Part shown: in pieces, positions 16,684-27,581 of the stretch
Position numbering within the stretch: position 1 is the first letter of the stretch
How the letters are laid out: the number at the start of each line of letters is the position of its first letter
Origin: Paraburkholderia nodosa DSM 21604
Lineage (GTDB): Bacteria > Pseudomonadota > Gammaproteobacteria > Burkholderiales > Burkholderiaceae
Reading direction: 5' to 3'
DNA: 64,000 nucleotides
NCBI RefSeq assembly: GCF_000519185.1
Contig: NZ_JAFA01000016.1
Location: 1 to 64,000, forward strand
The notes under the pieces: model-generated
Databases searched by the model: none
What the model saw: only the letters and a program-made list of their open reading frames with translations
What the model was told of the DNA's origin: nothing
Program-made: the position numbers and the translations under genes

Positions 16684-17820
16684 TTACGCTGCCTGCGCGA
16701 AACCGGGCAGCGAAGCGAAGCGTTCGAGATGATGATCGACATCACCGAGCGTCGTTTCGATGATCGCGAGACGCTTGAACAGATGCGCGGCCGCCACTTC
16801 GTTGGTGACGCCCATGCCGCCGTGCAGCTGCACGGCCTGCTGGCCGATGAAACGCGCCGCCTGCCCCACGCGCACCTTCGCTGCCGAGATCGCACGGCGC
16901 CGCTCTTCGGCCGATTCGCTACTGTAACGCGCGGCGGCGAGGTAAGTCAGCGAGCGGGCCTGCTCGGCGTGGATCAGCATCTCCGCCATGCGGTGCTGCA
17001 ACGCCTGGAAGCGCGCGATCGGCACGCCGAATTGTTGACGCGTCTTCGTGTATTCGACCGTTGCGTGATTGAGCGCGTCCATTGCACCCACGGCTTCCGC
17101 ACAGAGCAGGAACGTGGCGTAGTCGGCAATCTTCTCCCACGTCGTCGCGCCGGCGTGCGCGTCGCCCAGACGGCGCGCGTGCGCTTCCTTGAAGGTCAGC
17201 GTTGCGGCGCGCTGGCCGTCGATCGTGCGGTAATCGCTCACCTCGACACCCTGCGCATCGCGCGCGACGACGAAGAGCGCAACCTCGCCCGCGAAGCGCG
17301 CCGGCACGATCCAGTAGCTGGCCTGGGCGCCGTGCTGCACGACCGATTTCGTGCCGGTGAGCGCGAAGCCGTCGCCCGTTTCCTTCGCCTGCGTTTCCAG
17401 CGAGAACAGGTCGTATCGCGACTGCGGCTCGTGGAACGCGGCAGCAAGCTTGATCTCGCCCGAGGCGACGCGTTCGAGCAGCGCCGCGTTTTCCGCGTTT
17501 TCCGGTTCAGCCGCACCGCCCGCGAGCTTGAGCGCCTCGACGCCCACCGCGGTTGCCCAGTACGGCTCGACCACGAGCGCGCGGCCCAGCTCCTGCACGA
17601 CGACGAGCACGTCGAACGGCGCGCCGTCGAAGCCGCCCTGCTCCGCCGGCACGGGCAGCGCGGTCAGTCCGAGTTCGACGAAGGCGTTCCAGTGCTGAGC
17701 CGAGACGCCAGCGGGTGTCTTCACGATCGCCTGACGCGCTTCGAAGCCGTAGTTCTTGTCGAGATAGCGACGCAGCGCGTCGGCGAGTTGCTGTTGTTCT
17801 TCGGTGAAGTTGAAGTTCAT
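16684..17820 (-). CDS. Acyl-CoA dehydrogenase, pimeloyl-CoA dehydrogenase small subunit-like
   Basis: A 378-residue acyl-CoA dehydrogenase-fold protein resembling PimD: it begins MNFNFTEEQQQLADALRRYL, has the weak central flavin-contact region of small subunits, and contains YTKTRQQFGVPIARFQALQHRMAEM and GQQAVQLHGGMGVTNE. The C-terminus (TTLGDVDHHLERF) lacks the usual catalytic Glu segment. Such subunits pair with a large subunit to form heterotetramers. The start at 17820 is 11 bases after the stop of the large-subunit-like gene, which supports cotranslation. Chain length or dicarboxylate specificity is not readable. Confidence 0.85.
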   Translation of the reverse strand: MNFNFTEEQQQLADALRRYLDKNYGFEARQAIVKTPAGVSAQHWNAFVELGLTALPVPAEQGGFDGAPFDVLVVVQELGRALVVEPYWATAVGVEALKLAGGAAEPENAENAALLERVASGEIKLAAAFHEPQSRYDLFSLETQAKETGDGFALTGTKSVVQHGAQASYWIVPARFAGEVALFVVARDAQGVEVSDYRTIDGQRAATLTFKEAHARRLGDAHAGATTWEKIADYATFLLCAEAVGAMDALNHATVEYTKTRQQFGVPIARFQALQHRMAEMLIHAEQARSLTYLAAARYSSESAEERRRAISAAKVRVGQAARFIGQQAVQLHGGMGVTNEVAAAHLFKRLAIIETTLGDVDHHLERFASLPGFAQAA

Positions 17821-17831
17821 TGCGCCGCTCC

Positions 17832-19028
17832 TCAAATCCCCAGAATCATCTGCGAGATGATGTTCTTCTGAATTTCGTTCGACCCGCCGTAGATCGACGT
17901 CTTGCGATAGTTGAAGTAGTACGCCGCGAGCGGGGCCGCGTCGTCGTCACCGCCGGCCGCGTGTTCGTGCTCGCCTTCGAGGAAGGCCGGATCGAACGGC
18001 GCCGCAAGCGGGCCGACTGCGTCGACCATCAGCTCGGTCAGCGCCTGCTGGATCTCCGTGCCCTTGATCTTGAGCATCGACGCTTCGGGACCGGGGCCGC
18101 GCCCGTTGGACGCGCTCGCGATCACGCGCTCGGCCGTGACTTCGAGCGCCATCAGCTCGATTTCGACGGCGGCCACGCGCGCCGCGAACACGGGATCTTC
18201 GAGCAGCGGCTTGCCATGTTTCTTCTGCCTGAGCGCGACGCCCTTGAGGAACGCGAGTTCGCGGTTCGACGCGCCCACGCGCGCGATGCCCGTGCGCTCG
18301 TGGCCAAGCAGATACTTCGCGTAGGTCCAGCCGCGGTTCTCGTCCCCAACGAGATTTTCAACGGGCACCTTCACGTCTTCGAAAAATACTTCGTTGACCT
18401 CATGGTCTTCATCGAGCGTGATGATCGGACGCACCGTGATGCCGGGCGTTTTCATGTCGATGAGGAGAAACGAGATGCCTTCCTGTTTCTTGGCCGCAGG
18501 ATCGGTGCGCACGAGGCAGAACATCATGTCGGCGTGCTGGCCGAGCGTGGTCCAGGTCTTCTGGCCGTTCACGACGTAGTGATCGCCTTCACGCACGGCG
18601 CGCGTGCGCAACGATGCGAGGTCGGATCCCGAACCCGGTTCGGAGTAGCCCTGGCACCACCAGTCTTCACCGGAAAGGATGCGCGGGAGATAGCGGCGCT
18701 TCTGGGCCTCGTTGCCGTACTTCATGAGCACGGGCGCGACCATCGACACGCCGAACGGCAGTACCGGCGGCGCGCCGATACTGCCGCACTCGGCGTCCCA
18801 GATGTGGCGTTGCGTTTCGGTCCAGCCTGGACCGCCCCATTCCGCGGGCCACGCAGGCGCGGACCAGCCCTGCTTGCCTAGCAGCGTGTGCCAGTTGGCG
18901 ATGTCGTCGCGCGAGAGGCGTTTGTGGTTGAGAACCTTGTCGCGCATCGCTTGAGGCAGATTGGCCTCGAGCCAGGCGCGGATTTCGGCGCGAAATGCGT
19001 CGTCAGTCGGGGTGTAGTCCAGATCCAT
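17832..19028 (-). CDS. Acyl-CoA dehydrogenase, pimeloyl-CoA dehydrogenase large subunit-like
   Basis: A 398-residue acyl-CoA dehydrogenase resembling PimC. It contains GWSAPAWPAEWGGPGW, the FAD/substrate motif QGYSEPGSGSDLASL, NGQKTWTTLGQHADMMF and a C-terminal YGGSNEIQKNIIS, in which the canonical catalytic Glu of YEGT-type enzymes is Gly. Large subunits of this type use a base elsewhere in the chain. I start at ATG 19028 (MDLDYTPTDDAFRAEIRAWL); the longer upstream frame runs into the DUF1178 gene. It is the first gene of the minus operon with PimD-like and two MaoC proteins. Confidence 0.87.
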   Translation of the reverse strand: MDLDYTPTDDAFRAEIRAWLEANLPQAMRDKVLNHKRLSRDDIANWHTLLGKQGWSAPAWPAEWGGPGWTETQRHIWDAECGSIGAPPVLPFGVSMVAPVLMKYGNEAQKRRYLPRILSGEDWWCQGYSEPGSGSDLASLRTRAVREGDHYVVNGQKTWTTLGQHADMMFCLVRTDPAAKKQEGISFLLIDMKTPGITVRPIITLDEDHEVNEVFFEDVKVPVENLVGDENRGWTYAKYLLGHERTGIARVGASNRELAFLKGVALRQKKHGKPLLEDPVFAARVAAVEIELMALEVTAERVIASASNGRGPGPEASMLKIKGTEIQQALTELMVDAVGPLAAPFDPAFLEGEHEHAAGGDDDAAPLAAYYFNYRKTSIYGGSNEIQKNIISQMILGI

Positions 19029-19096
19029 GCGCAATGTCTCCTGGCCGCGGCCGGTGCGGAGCGTTCCCCCGCGCCGCAGCGAAGACCCGCATGGCG

Positions 19097-19531
19097 TTAT
19101 TGCAGCGGACCCTTCAACGCGGCCGGAACCGGCAGCGGCATCACATCGATGCCTTCTTCGACGAGAGCTTGCGCATCGTCCGCAGAAGCAACTCCACGGA
19201 TGTTGCGCGACGGCGCTTCGTTGTAGTGAATGCGCCGCGCCTCCTCGGCGAAACGGTCGCCTACGTTCTCCGTCTTCTCGAGGACCTCGCGGATTACACG
19301 CATCGCATGCGCCTGCCATTGCGCTGCCTGCTCGTGCGGCGACGCTTTCGGCGTTTCGCTCGCGCCGGACAGGTTCAGCCGGGGCGCGGACGGCAAGCGG
19401 GTCACGTGGGTGGCGCCGCACATCGGACATTCGACCAGCTTGCGGGACAGTTGCGACTCGAAGTCGTCAACCGATGCGAACCAGCCTTCAAACCGATGGC
19501 CGTCTGGACACTGTAAATCGAGGACCTTCAT
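19097..19531 (-). CDS. DUF1178 family protein
   Basis: A 144-residue protein of the DUF1178 family. The N-terminus MKVLDLQCPDGHRFEGWF together with VECPMCGATHVTRLPSAPRLN forms a zinc-ribbon-like Cys/His set, and the rest is helical and charged. The function is unknown. It is the usual neighbour downstream of the nuo operon and NUDIX gene in Burkholderiales as I recall, but here 233 bases with a hairpin separate it from the NUDIX gene, so it may have its own promoter. Confidence 0.88.
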   Translation of the reverse strand: MKVLDLQCPDGHRFEGWFASVDDFESQLSRKLVECPMCGATHVTRLPSAPRLNLSGASETPKASPHEQAAQWQAHAMRVIREVLEKTENVGDRFAEEARRIHYNEAPSRNIRGVASADDAQALVEEGIDVMPLPVPAALKGPLQ

Positions 19532-19577
19532 GGGGAATCGAGGCTTGCGATGAGTTTAGCGCAAATCGTAAATTTGT

Positions 19578-19589
19578 GAACGATCGTTC
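19578..19589. promoter_or_regulatory. 12-base perfect palindrome upstream of DUF1178 (possible operator)
   Basis: GAACGATCGTTC is a perfect palindrome in an AT-richer stretch 47 bases upstream of the DUF1178 start. It looks like a site for a dimeric regulator, but no regulator can be named. Confidence 0.3.
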
Positions 19590-19710
19590 GAAAAAATTCC
19601 TGCGGCCAGCCACCGGGGATTTTCCCGGGGTTCGATTGTAGCGCCGCTCGGGCGGGCGCGCTGGAGGTGCTTCGAGGCGTATTCTGCTTCCGGTGCGCGT
19701 AGAAGCGACA

Positions 19711-19733
19711 ACGGCGGCCACCAGGGCCGCCGT
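19711..19733 (-). terminator. Hairpin downstream of the nuo-DUF2818-NUDIX unit
   Basis: A perfect 9-bp stem (ACGGCGGCC at 19711-19719, GGCCGCCGT at 19725-19733) with a 5-base loop. On the minus strand it is followed only by TTGTCGCTTCT, so the U-tract is weak. Confidence 0.55.
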
Positions 19734-19764
19734 CGATCGGGAATTGGCTGCGCTGCGTAGCGTG

Positions 19765-20355
19765 TCAGCCCTGCTCCGCCTTCGCGAGCGGCCACGCGCC
19801 CGACAGCGCCTTTTCGAGCCAGAACGTACCGACGATCGTCTTCACGTCGGTGATCTTGCCCGTTCGCACCCATTCGAGCAGTTCGGGAACCGTCGCCGTG
19901 AAGGTTTCGAGAAACTCGCCGTCGTCGAGTTGCGCCGCGCCTGCGGTCAAGCCGCGTGCGAGGTAAATGTCGATGAACTCGGTCGAGTACGAGATCACGG
20001 GATGGATCTGCGCGAGATACACATACTCGCGCGCCGTATAGCCCGTCTCCTCCTTCAGTTCGCGGATCGCGCAGGCGAGCGCGCCCTCCTGCGGATCGAG
20101 CTTGCCTGCGGGGAATTCGGTCATCACGCGCGAGAGCGGATAGCGGTACTGGCGCTCCATCAGCACGCGGCCGTCGTCGAACAGCGGGATGACCATCACC
20201 GCGCCAGGATGCTGAACGAACTCGCGCGTGGCGTGCTTGCCGTCCGGCAGCGCAACGGTGTCGCGCTTCAGGGTAAGGAAATTGCCCGCGTAGAGCGTCG
20301 TGCTTTCCACGCACGTCTCGGCGAGCGCCGGGTCGTGTTGATGATGTTCAGCCAT
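19765..20355 (-). CDS. NUDIX hydrolase, ADP-ribose pyrophosphatase-like
   Basis: A 196-residue protein with a complete Nudix box starting at GKLDPQEGALAC and ending RELKEETGY, i.e. the G-x5-E-x7-RE-L-x-EE-x-G pattern that binds Mg. The surrounding architecture (VESTTLYAGNFLTLKRD at the N-terminus, the Tyr/Pro segment after the box) is that of ADP-ribose diphosphatases, which hydrolyse ADP-ribose to AMP and ribose-5-phosphate. It follows DUF2818 on the same strand by about 127 bases. A link to NADH turnover next to complex I is attractive but inferred. Confidence 0.88.
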   Translation of the reverse strand: MAEHHQHDPALAETCVESTTLYAGNFLTLKRDTVALPDGKHATREFVQHPGAVMVIPLFDDGRVLMERQYRYPLSRVMTEFPAGKLDPQEGALACAIRELKEETGYTAREYVYLAQIHPVISYSTEFIDIYLARGLTAGAAQLDDGEFLETFTATVPELLEWVRTGKITDVKTIVGTFWLEKALSGAWPLAKAEQG

Positions 20356-20482
20356 AGTCAGCCTCGTGGGTGCTCAGAAAAATCGGGAAGCCGCGGGCGC
20401 GCCGCATGAATTGAAATCGGCCGGACTGCGGGCCGGACTGCAGGTCGCACCGCGCGTGCCGGCCGCATGCCGGCCACGCGCG

Positions 20483-20785
20483 TCACGCCGGGCGGCGTTT
20501 GACGAGATATTGCCAGGTGAAGCCGGGGAACGCGAACACGACAAAAAGACTGAAGGTGATCGCGTAGAACTGCCAGCCCTGGTCAAAACGATTGCCGGCG
20601 CGCGCCTCCAGCAGGAAGCCGAACGTACCGACCACAAAATACAGCACGATCATTTCAGCGATGCGAATCCACGCACTCTTCTTCGGTGCGCGAAGCGGCA
20701 CGACGCCGAACAATCGCTGGTTGAGGAACGGCAGGTTGGCGCCCGCGAGCGCCAACAACACGATGAACCAGCCCGCTGCCGACAT
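20483..20785 (-). CDS. DUF2818 family small membrane protein
   Basis: A 100-residue protein (MSAAGWFIVLLALAGANLPF ...) with three probable membrane segments and a C-terminal KRRPA; I recognise it as the DUF2818 family found beside nuoN in beta-proteobacteria. Its ATG shares one base with the TAA of nuoN (TAATG), which implies translational coupling. It is hidden inside a longer out-of-family reading frame. Its function is unknown; an accessory role in complex I is inferred from the coupling. Confidence 0.87.
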   Translation of the reverse strand: MSAAGWFIVLLALAGANLPFLNQRLFGVVPLRAPKKSAWIRIAEMIVLYFVVGTFGFLLEARAGNRFDQGWQFYAITFSLFVVFAFPGFTWQYLVKRRPA

Positions 20786-22257
20786 TAGAGTGGCAGCGTA
20801 TGCGTGACAGCCTGCAGGCAGATCGACATCAGCGGGCCAGGAATGATGCCCAGCACGAGCACCGCCACGCCGTTGAGCGTGAGCAGCGCGCGGTTGCATG
20901 CGTGGCTCTCGATCGGAGCTTCGTCCTGCGGTGCGTCGAAGTACATCAGCTTGACGATACGCAGGTAGTAGAACGCGCCGAACAGCGACGTGATCACGGC
21001 GAGCACGGCAAGCCATGTGAGGCCCGCGTTCATGGTCGCTTCGAGCACGGCAAGCTTCGCGTAGAAGCCGACGGTCGGCGGAATGCCGGCGAGCGAGAAC
21101 ATCATGAGCATCATGACGAACGCGAATACCGGATTGCGCTGATTCAGGCCCTTGAAGTCGTCGATCGTCTCCGCTTCGAAATCGCGGCGGGAGAGCAGCA
21201 TGACGATGCCGAACGCGCCGAGCGTCGTGATCAGATAGACGATGCTGTAGAACATGGCCGAGCTGTATGCGCTGGCCGCGCCCGTCGCCTTGTTGTCGAC
21301 GATGCCGGCGAGCAGGCCGAGCAGCACGAAGCCCATGTTCGAGATGGCCGAGTACGCGAGCATGCGCTTGATGTTGCGCTGGACGATACCCGTAATGTTG
21401 CCGACGATCATCGAGAGTGCCGCGAGGATGATCAGCATCTCCTGCCAGTCCACTGCCAGCGGCAGCAGGCCCATCACGAGGAAGCGCACGGCCCACGCGA
21501 ATGCCGCGACCTTCGGGCCGCCGCCGGTAAGCAGCGTCATGGCCGTAGGCGCGCCTTGATAGACGTCGGGCACCCACATGTGGAACGGCACCGCGCCCAT
21601 CTTGAACGCCACGCCGGCGACGATGAACACCACGCCGAACAGCAGGACGATATCGTTGATGTGGCCCGAAGCCACGGCCTTGAACACTTCGTTCAGTTCG
21701 AGCGAGCCGGTCGCGCCGTACAGCATCGAGATGCCATAGAGCAGGAAGCCCGAAGCGAGCGCACCCAGCACGTAGTACTTCATGGCCGCTTCGTTCGACT
21801 GCGTCGCGTCACGACGCAGTGCGATGACCGCGTAGAGCGAGAGCGACATCAGCTCGAGGCCGAGGTACAGCGTCAGGAAGTTGTTGCCCGAGATCATCGT
21901 GAGCTGGCCGAGCAGCGAGAACAGGCCAAGCAGGAAGAACTCGCCCCGGAACATGTCGCGGTCTTCGAGATACTTGCGCGAGTACACGATCGACACGGCG
22001 TAGCCGAGCGTGACCACCGCCTTCATGGCGCTCGCGAACGGATCGACCACGTACATGCGCGTGAAGTAGTAGTACACGTGCGGATCGAACGCGTCCACCG
22101 CGAACCAGATACCGGCTATGACCGTGGTCAGCAGCGCGATGAAGTAGGTCGTGCGCCGGTTTTCAGGACCGGTGAACGTGTCGTTGAGCCACGCGACGAC
22201 GAGGCCGGTCATCACCAGGCCGTCGGGCAGCAGAGCGTACATAGGGGCGTTTGGCAT
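20785..22257 (-). CDS. nuoN: NADH-quinone oxidoreductase subunit N
   Basis: A 490-residue antiporter-like membrane subunit of complex I. About 14 membrane helices can be traced. It has conserved proton-channel features such as the Glu in LYLGLELMSLSLYAVIAL, the Lys in GVAFKMGAVPFHMWVPDVYQG, and VQRNIKRMLAYSAISNMGF. It is one of the three proton-pumping modules in the membrane arm. The start MPNAPMYALLPDG lies 25 bases after the stop of nuoM. It is the last of the fourteen nuo genes, coupled to DUF2818. Confidence 0.97.
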   Translation of the reverse strand: MPNAPMYALLPDGLVMTGLVVAWLNDTFTGPENRRTTYFIALLTTVIAGIWFAVDAFDPHVYYYFTRMYVVDPFASAMKAVVTLGYAVSIVYSRKYLEDRDMFRGEFFLLGLFSLLGQLTMISGNNFLTLYLGLELMSLSLYAVIALRRDATQSNEAAMKYYVLGALASGFLLYGISMLYGATGSLELNEVFKAVASGHINDIVLLFGVVFIVAGVAFKMGAVPFHMWVPDVYQGAPTAMTLLTGGGPKVAAFAWAVRFLVMGLLPLAVDWQEMLIILAALSMIVGNITGIVQRNIKRMLAYSAISNMGFVLLGLLAGIVDNKATGAASAYSSAMFYSIVYLITTLGAFGIVMLLSRRDFEAETIDDFKGLNQRNPVFAFVMMLMMFSLAGIPPTVGFYAKLAVLEATMNAGLTWLAVLAVITSLFGAFYYLRIVKLMYFDAPQDEAPIESHACNRALLTLNGVAVLVLGIIPGPLMSICLQAVTHTLPL

Positions 22258-22282
22258 GATCTTTTGTTCCTCCGCTCGGGTA

Positions 22283-23782
22283 TTACTGTGACAGCGGCAG
22301 TTTCGACACTGCGACGTGGGAGAGGAGGTTTTCCACGGAAACGTGCATCACATCGGTAAAGGGCTTCGGGTAGACGCCCATGAAAAGCGTAAACAGTGCG
22401 AGCACCCCAAGAATGAAGTATTCGCGACCGTTGATGTCCTTCAACTCGCGAACGTGGTCGTTCGCGATGGCGCCGAAGTACACCCGCTTGTACATCCACA
22501 ACGTATAGGCCGCGCCCAGGATCAGCGTGAACGCCGCCCCGAAAGCGATCCAGAAGTTGTACTTCACAGCCGCCAGAATCACCATGAATTCGCCGACGAA
22601 TCCCGAGGTGCCCGGCAGACCGCAGTTGGCCATCGCGAACAGCATGACTAGCGCCGCGAACTTCGGCATGGTGTTGACCACACCGCCGTAATCCGCGATA
22701 TCGCGTGTGTGCATGCGGTCATACAGCACGCCGATGCACAGGAACATGGCGCCCGAGACGAAACCGTGCGAGATCATCTGGATGATCCCGCCTTCCATCG
22801 CGAGCTGGCTCGACGGGCCGAACATAAAGAAGCCGAGCGTGACGAAGCCCATGTGGGCGATCGACGAGTACGCGACCAGCTTCTTCATGTCCGCCTGCAC
22901 CATCGCCACGAGGCCGATGTAAATCACGGCGATCAAGGACAGCGTGATGATGACCGGCGCCAGGTAGTGACTTGCGTCCGGCGTGACCGGCAGCGAGAAA
23001 CGCAGGAAACCGTACGCGCCGAGCTTGAGCATGATCGCGGCCAGCACGACCGAGCCGCCCGTGGGCGCTTCGACGTGCGCGTCCGGCAACCACGTGTGGA
23101 CCGGCCACATCGGCACCTTGACGGCGAACGCGAAGAAGAACGCGATGAACAGCAGGATCTGCGGCGTCATGGCGATCTTCGCGGCCTGCCAGGAGGCGAG
23201 GTCGAAGGTCCCGGTAATGCGGTACAGGTACAGCAACGCGACCAGCATGAGCAGCGAGCCGGCTAGCGTGTAGAGAAAGAATTTGAACGCTGCGTACACG
23301 CGGTTCGGGCCGCCCCACACACCGATGATGATGTACATCGGAATGAGCGTGGCTTCGAAGAACACGTAGAACAGCAGACCGTCGGCGGCGCAGAAAACAC
23401 CGATCATGATGCCCGACAGGATGAGGAACGACGCGTAATACTGCGCGACGTTCTTCGTGATGACCTGCCAGCCCGCGATCACGACGATCACGGTGATGAG
23501 TGCCGTCAGCACGACGAACCACATCGCGATGCCGTCGACGCCCAGGTGATACGCAATATTGAACCGCTCGATCCAGACTGCCTTCTCCTCGAACTGCAGG
23601 GAAGCCGTGCTCGTATCGAAGCCCGCGACGAGCGGAAGGGTGACGAGGAAACTAAGCACCGAACCGATGAGTGCGAGCCAGCGGTCCGCACTCGGGTTCC
23701 GACGGGAACCCACTACAAGAACGATGACGCCGAATACGATCGGCATCCATATCGCAATACTGAGAATCGGAGTTGCGTGCAT
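22283..23782 (-). CDS. nuoM: NADH-quinone oxidoreductase subunit M
   Basis: A 499-residue antiporter-like membrane subunit of complex I. Diagnostic segments are FFEATLIPMYIIIGVWGG (essential Glu), FAFAVKVPMWPVHTWLPDAHVEAP (proton-path Lys) and VQADMKKLVAYSSIAHMGF. I start at ATG 23782 (MHATPILSIAIWMP); the frame is open 128 codons further upstream, but that would overlap nuoL and is not membrane-like. It starts 23 bases after nuoL. Confidence 0.97.
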   Translation of the reverse strand: MHATPILSIAIWMPIVFGVIVLVVGSRRNPSADRWLALIGSVLSFLVTLPLVAGFDTSTASLQFEEKAVWIERFNIAYHLGVDGIAMWFVVLTALITVIVVIAGWQVITKNVAQYYASFLILSGIMIGVFCAADGLLFYVFFEATLIPMYIIIGVWGGPNRVYAAFKFFLYTLAGSLLMLVALLYLYRITGTFDLASWQAAKIAMTPQILLFIAFFFAFAVKVPMWPVHTWLPDAHVEAPTGGSVVLAAIMLKLGAYGFLRFSLPVTPDASHYLAPVIITLSLIAVIYIGLVAMVQADMKKLVAYSSIAHMGFVTLGFFMFGPSSQLAMEGGIIQMISHGFVSGAMFLCIGVLYDRMHTRDIADYGGVVNTMPKFAALVMLFAMANCGLPGTSGFVGEFMVILAAVKYNFWIAFGAAFTLILGAAYTLWMYKRVYFGAIANDHVRELKDINGREYFILGVLALFTLFMGVYPKPFTDVMHVSVENLLSHVAVSKLPLSQ

Positions 23783-23805
23783 GCGTTTCCTCGCCTTATT
23801 TTGCC

Positions 23806-25869
<2,064 letters not shown>

Positions 25870-25883
25870 AAAGTCAGCCTGCC

Positions 25884-26189
25884 TTAGCCTTTGAGCTGAT
25901 CGAGATCCTCGACATTGATCGTGTCGAGGCTGCGGAACAGGGTCACAAGAATAGCCAGACCAATTGCAGCTTCCGCCGCCGCAACTGTAAGCACGAAGAA
26001 CACGAAAATCTGTCCGTGAACGTCACCGAGGTAATGCGAGAACGCGACAAAGTTCGTGTTCACCGCTAACAACATCAGCTCAATCGCCATCAGGATGATG
26101 ATGACGTTGCGCCGATTGAGAAAAATGCCAACGATCGAGATCGCAAAAAGGATCGCGCCGAGGACGAGGTAATGGGCCAGTGTCAGCAT
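25884..26189 (-). CDS. nuoK: NADH-quinone oxidoreductase subunit K
   Basis: A 101-residue, three-helix membrane subunit of complex I. Two membrane-embedded glutamates are visible, in [12 protein letters not shown] and [12 protein letters not shown], as needed for the proton-transfer chain. Length and start ([15 protein letters not shown]) match the family. It lies between nuoJ (17 bases) and nuoL (14 bases). Confidence 0.97.
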
Positions 26190-26206
26190 GGTTCGCTCCT
26201 TCGCGC

Positions 26207-26902
26207 TTAGCTCTTCGTTGCCGGTGCGGCCGGCGCGGCACCCGCCGCGGGCGCAGCCCCGGCTTCCGCCTGCGCCGGTTCCGCCGGCTCAGGCACTTCC
26301 ACGACGGCCTGCATCTTCACGAGGCGCACGCGGTCCTGACGACGCACGTTGACCTGCTTCGACACGTTCTGACGCTTCGAGTCCTTCGGCTCGCGCACCG
26401 TGAGCGCGACGGCCGCGACGATCGCCACCAGCAGCACGAGGCCAGCGACTTCGAAGGCGAAGATGTAGTCGGTGTAGATGATCTTGCCGATCAGGTGCGC
26501 ATTCGAGATCGCGGCGGCAGCGGCCGGCGTGGTGTCGGGTACCGGCGTGCTCGTCGCGCCGAAGCCGTGCCACAGTATCAGCGCAGTTTCGACCACGATG
26601 ATCGCGCCCACGATGGTCGCCACCGGGATGAAGCGCTTGAAGTCGCGGCTCAGCACGTCGATGTTGATGTCCAGCATCATCACCACGAACAGGAACAGCA
26701 CCATCACCGCGCCCACGTAGACGAGCACCAGCAGGATCGCGAGGAATTCGGCCTCGAGCAGCATCCAGATCGCGGCCGCGTTGAAGAACGCGAGCACGAG
26801 GAAGAGCGCAGACGCGACGGGATTGCGCGAAGTGATCACCTTCAGCCCTGACAGCGTGAGCAGCAGCGCGAAGATGTAGAACAGGACGGTCGTGAATTCC
26901 AT
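26207..26902 (-). CDS. nuoJ: NADH-quinone oxidoreductase subunit J
   Basis: A 231-residue membrane subunit with five helices. The conserved helix 3 segment is [21 protein letters not shown], where a pi-bulge couples quinone chemistry to pumping. The last 30 or so residues are an Ala/Pro/Glu-rich tail ([14 protein letters not shown]...) beyond the membrane part, longer than in the E. coli protein. About 175 bases separate it from nuoI; I see no gene in that gap. Confidence 0.96.
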
Positions 26903-27077
26903 GATTACTGGTTCATCGTTGAGGCCTTCGTGAGGCGGATTGCGCGGCGCAGACTGGCGGCCAGACCAGGGAGCGTCGCGCCGCGGCGGTCAGGCTGCGG
27001 TAAAGCGCGGGTGTTCGACACACGCGTTCCCCACAGCCGGCCCGAACCGCGGGCCGATGCAGCGTCAAACTGAAAGA

Positions 27078-27566
27078 TCAACGGTACGGTGCATCCGCTG
27101 CCTTGTTCGCCGCGATCTGCGCTTCATAGCGATCGCCCACGGCCAGCAGCATATCCTTCGTGAAATACAGATCGCCGCGCTTCTCGCCGTGATACTCGAG
27201 AATGTGCGTTTCGACGATCGAGTCGACCGGGCAGCTCTCTTCACAGAAACCGCAGAAGATGCACTTGGTCAGGTCGATGTCGTAACGCGTCGTGCGGCGC
27301 GTGTTGTCCTCGCGCACTTCCGATTCGATCGTGATCGCGAGCGCGGGGCACACGGCCTCGCACAGCTTGCACGCGATGCAGCGCTCTTCGCCATTTTCAT
27401 AGCGGCGCAGCGCGTGCAAACCCCGAAAACGCGGGGATATAGGCGTCTTTTCTTCCGGGAACTGCACGGTGAACTTGCGCTTGAAGGCGTAACGCCCCGT
27501 CAGCGCGAGCCCCTTGAGCAGCTCGGTCAGGAAGAACGTCTTGAAGAAGTTTTGGATAGCGTTCAT
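27078..27566 (-). CDS. nuoI: NADH-quinone oxidoreductase subunit I (two 4Fe-4S clusters)
   Basis: A 162-residue ferredoxin-like subunit of the peripheral arm. Two 4Fe-4S motifs are intact: CIACKLCEAVCP and CIFCGFCEESCPVD, binding clusters N6a and N6b that pass electrons towards NuoB. The N-terminus (MNAIQNFFKTFFLTELLKGL) is the amphipathic helix that lies on the membrane. It starts 15 bases after the nuoH stop. Confidence 0.98.
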   Translation of the reverse strand: MNAIQNFFKTFFLTELLKGLALTGRYAFKRKFTVQFPEEKTPISPRFRGLHALRRYENGEERCIACKLCEAVCPALAITIESEVREDNTRRTTRYDIDLTKCIFCGFCEESCPVDSIVETHILEYHGEKRGDLYFTKDMLLAVGDRYEAQIAANKAADAPYR

Positions 27567-27581
27567 GGTTGTGTTCGCCCC

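Noticed and set aside
19029..19430. 134-residue N-terminal extension of the PimC-like dehydrogenase
   Set aside because: It would overlap the DUF1178 gene and has no family similarity; ATG 19028 gives the usual N-terminus.
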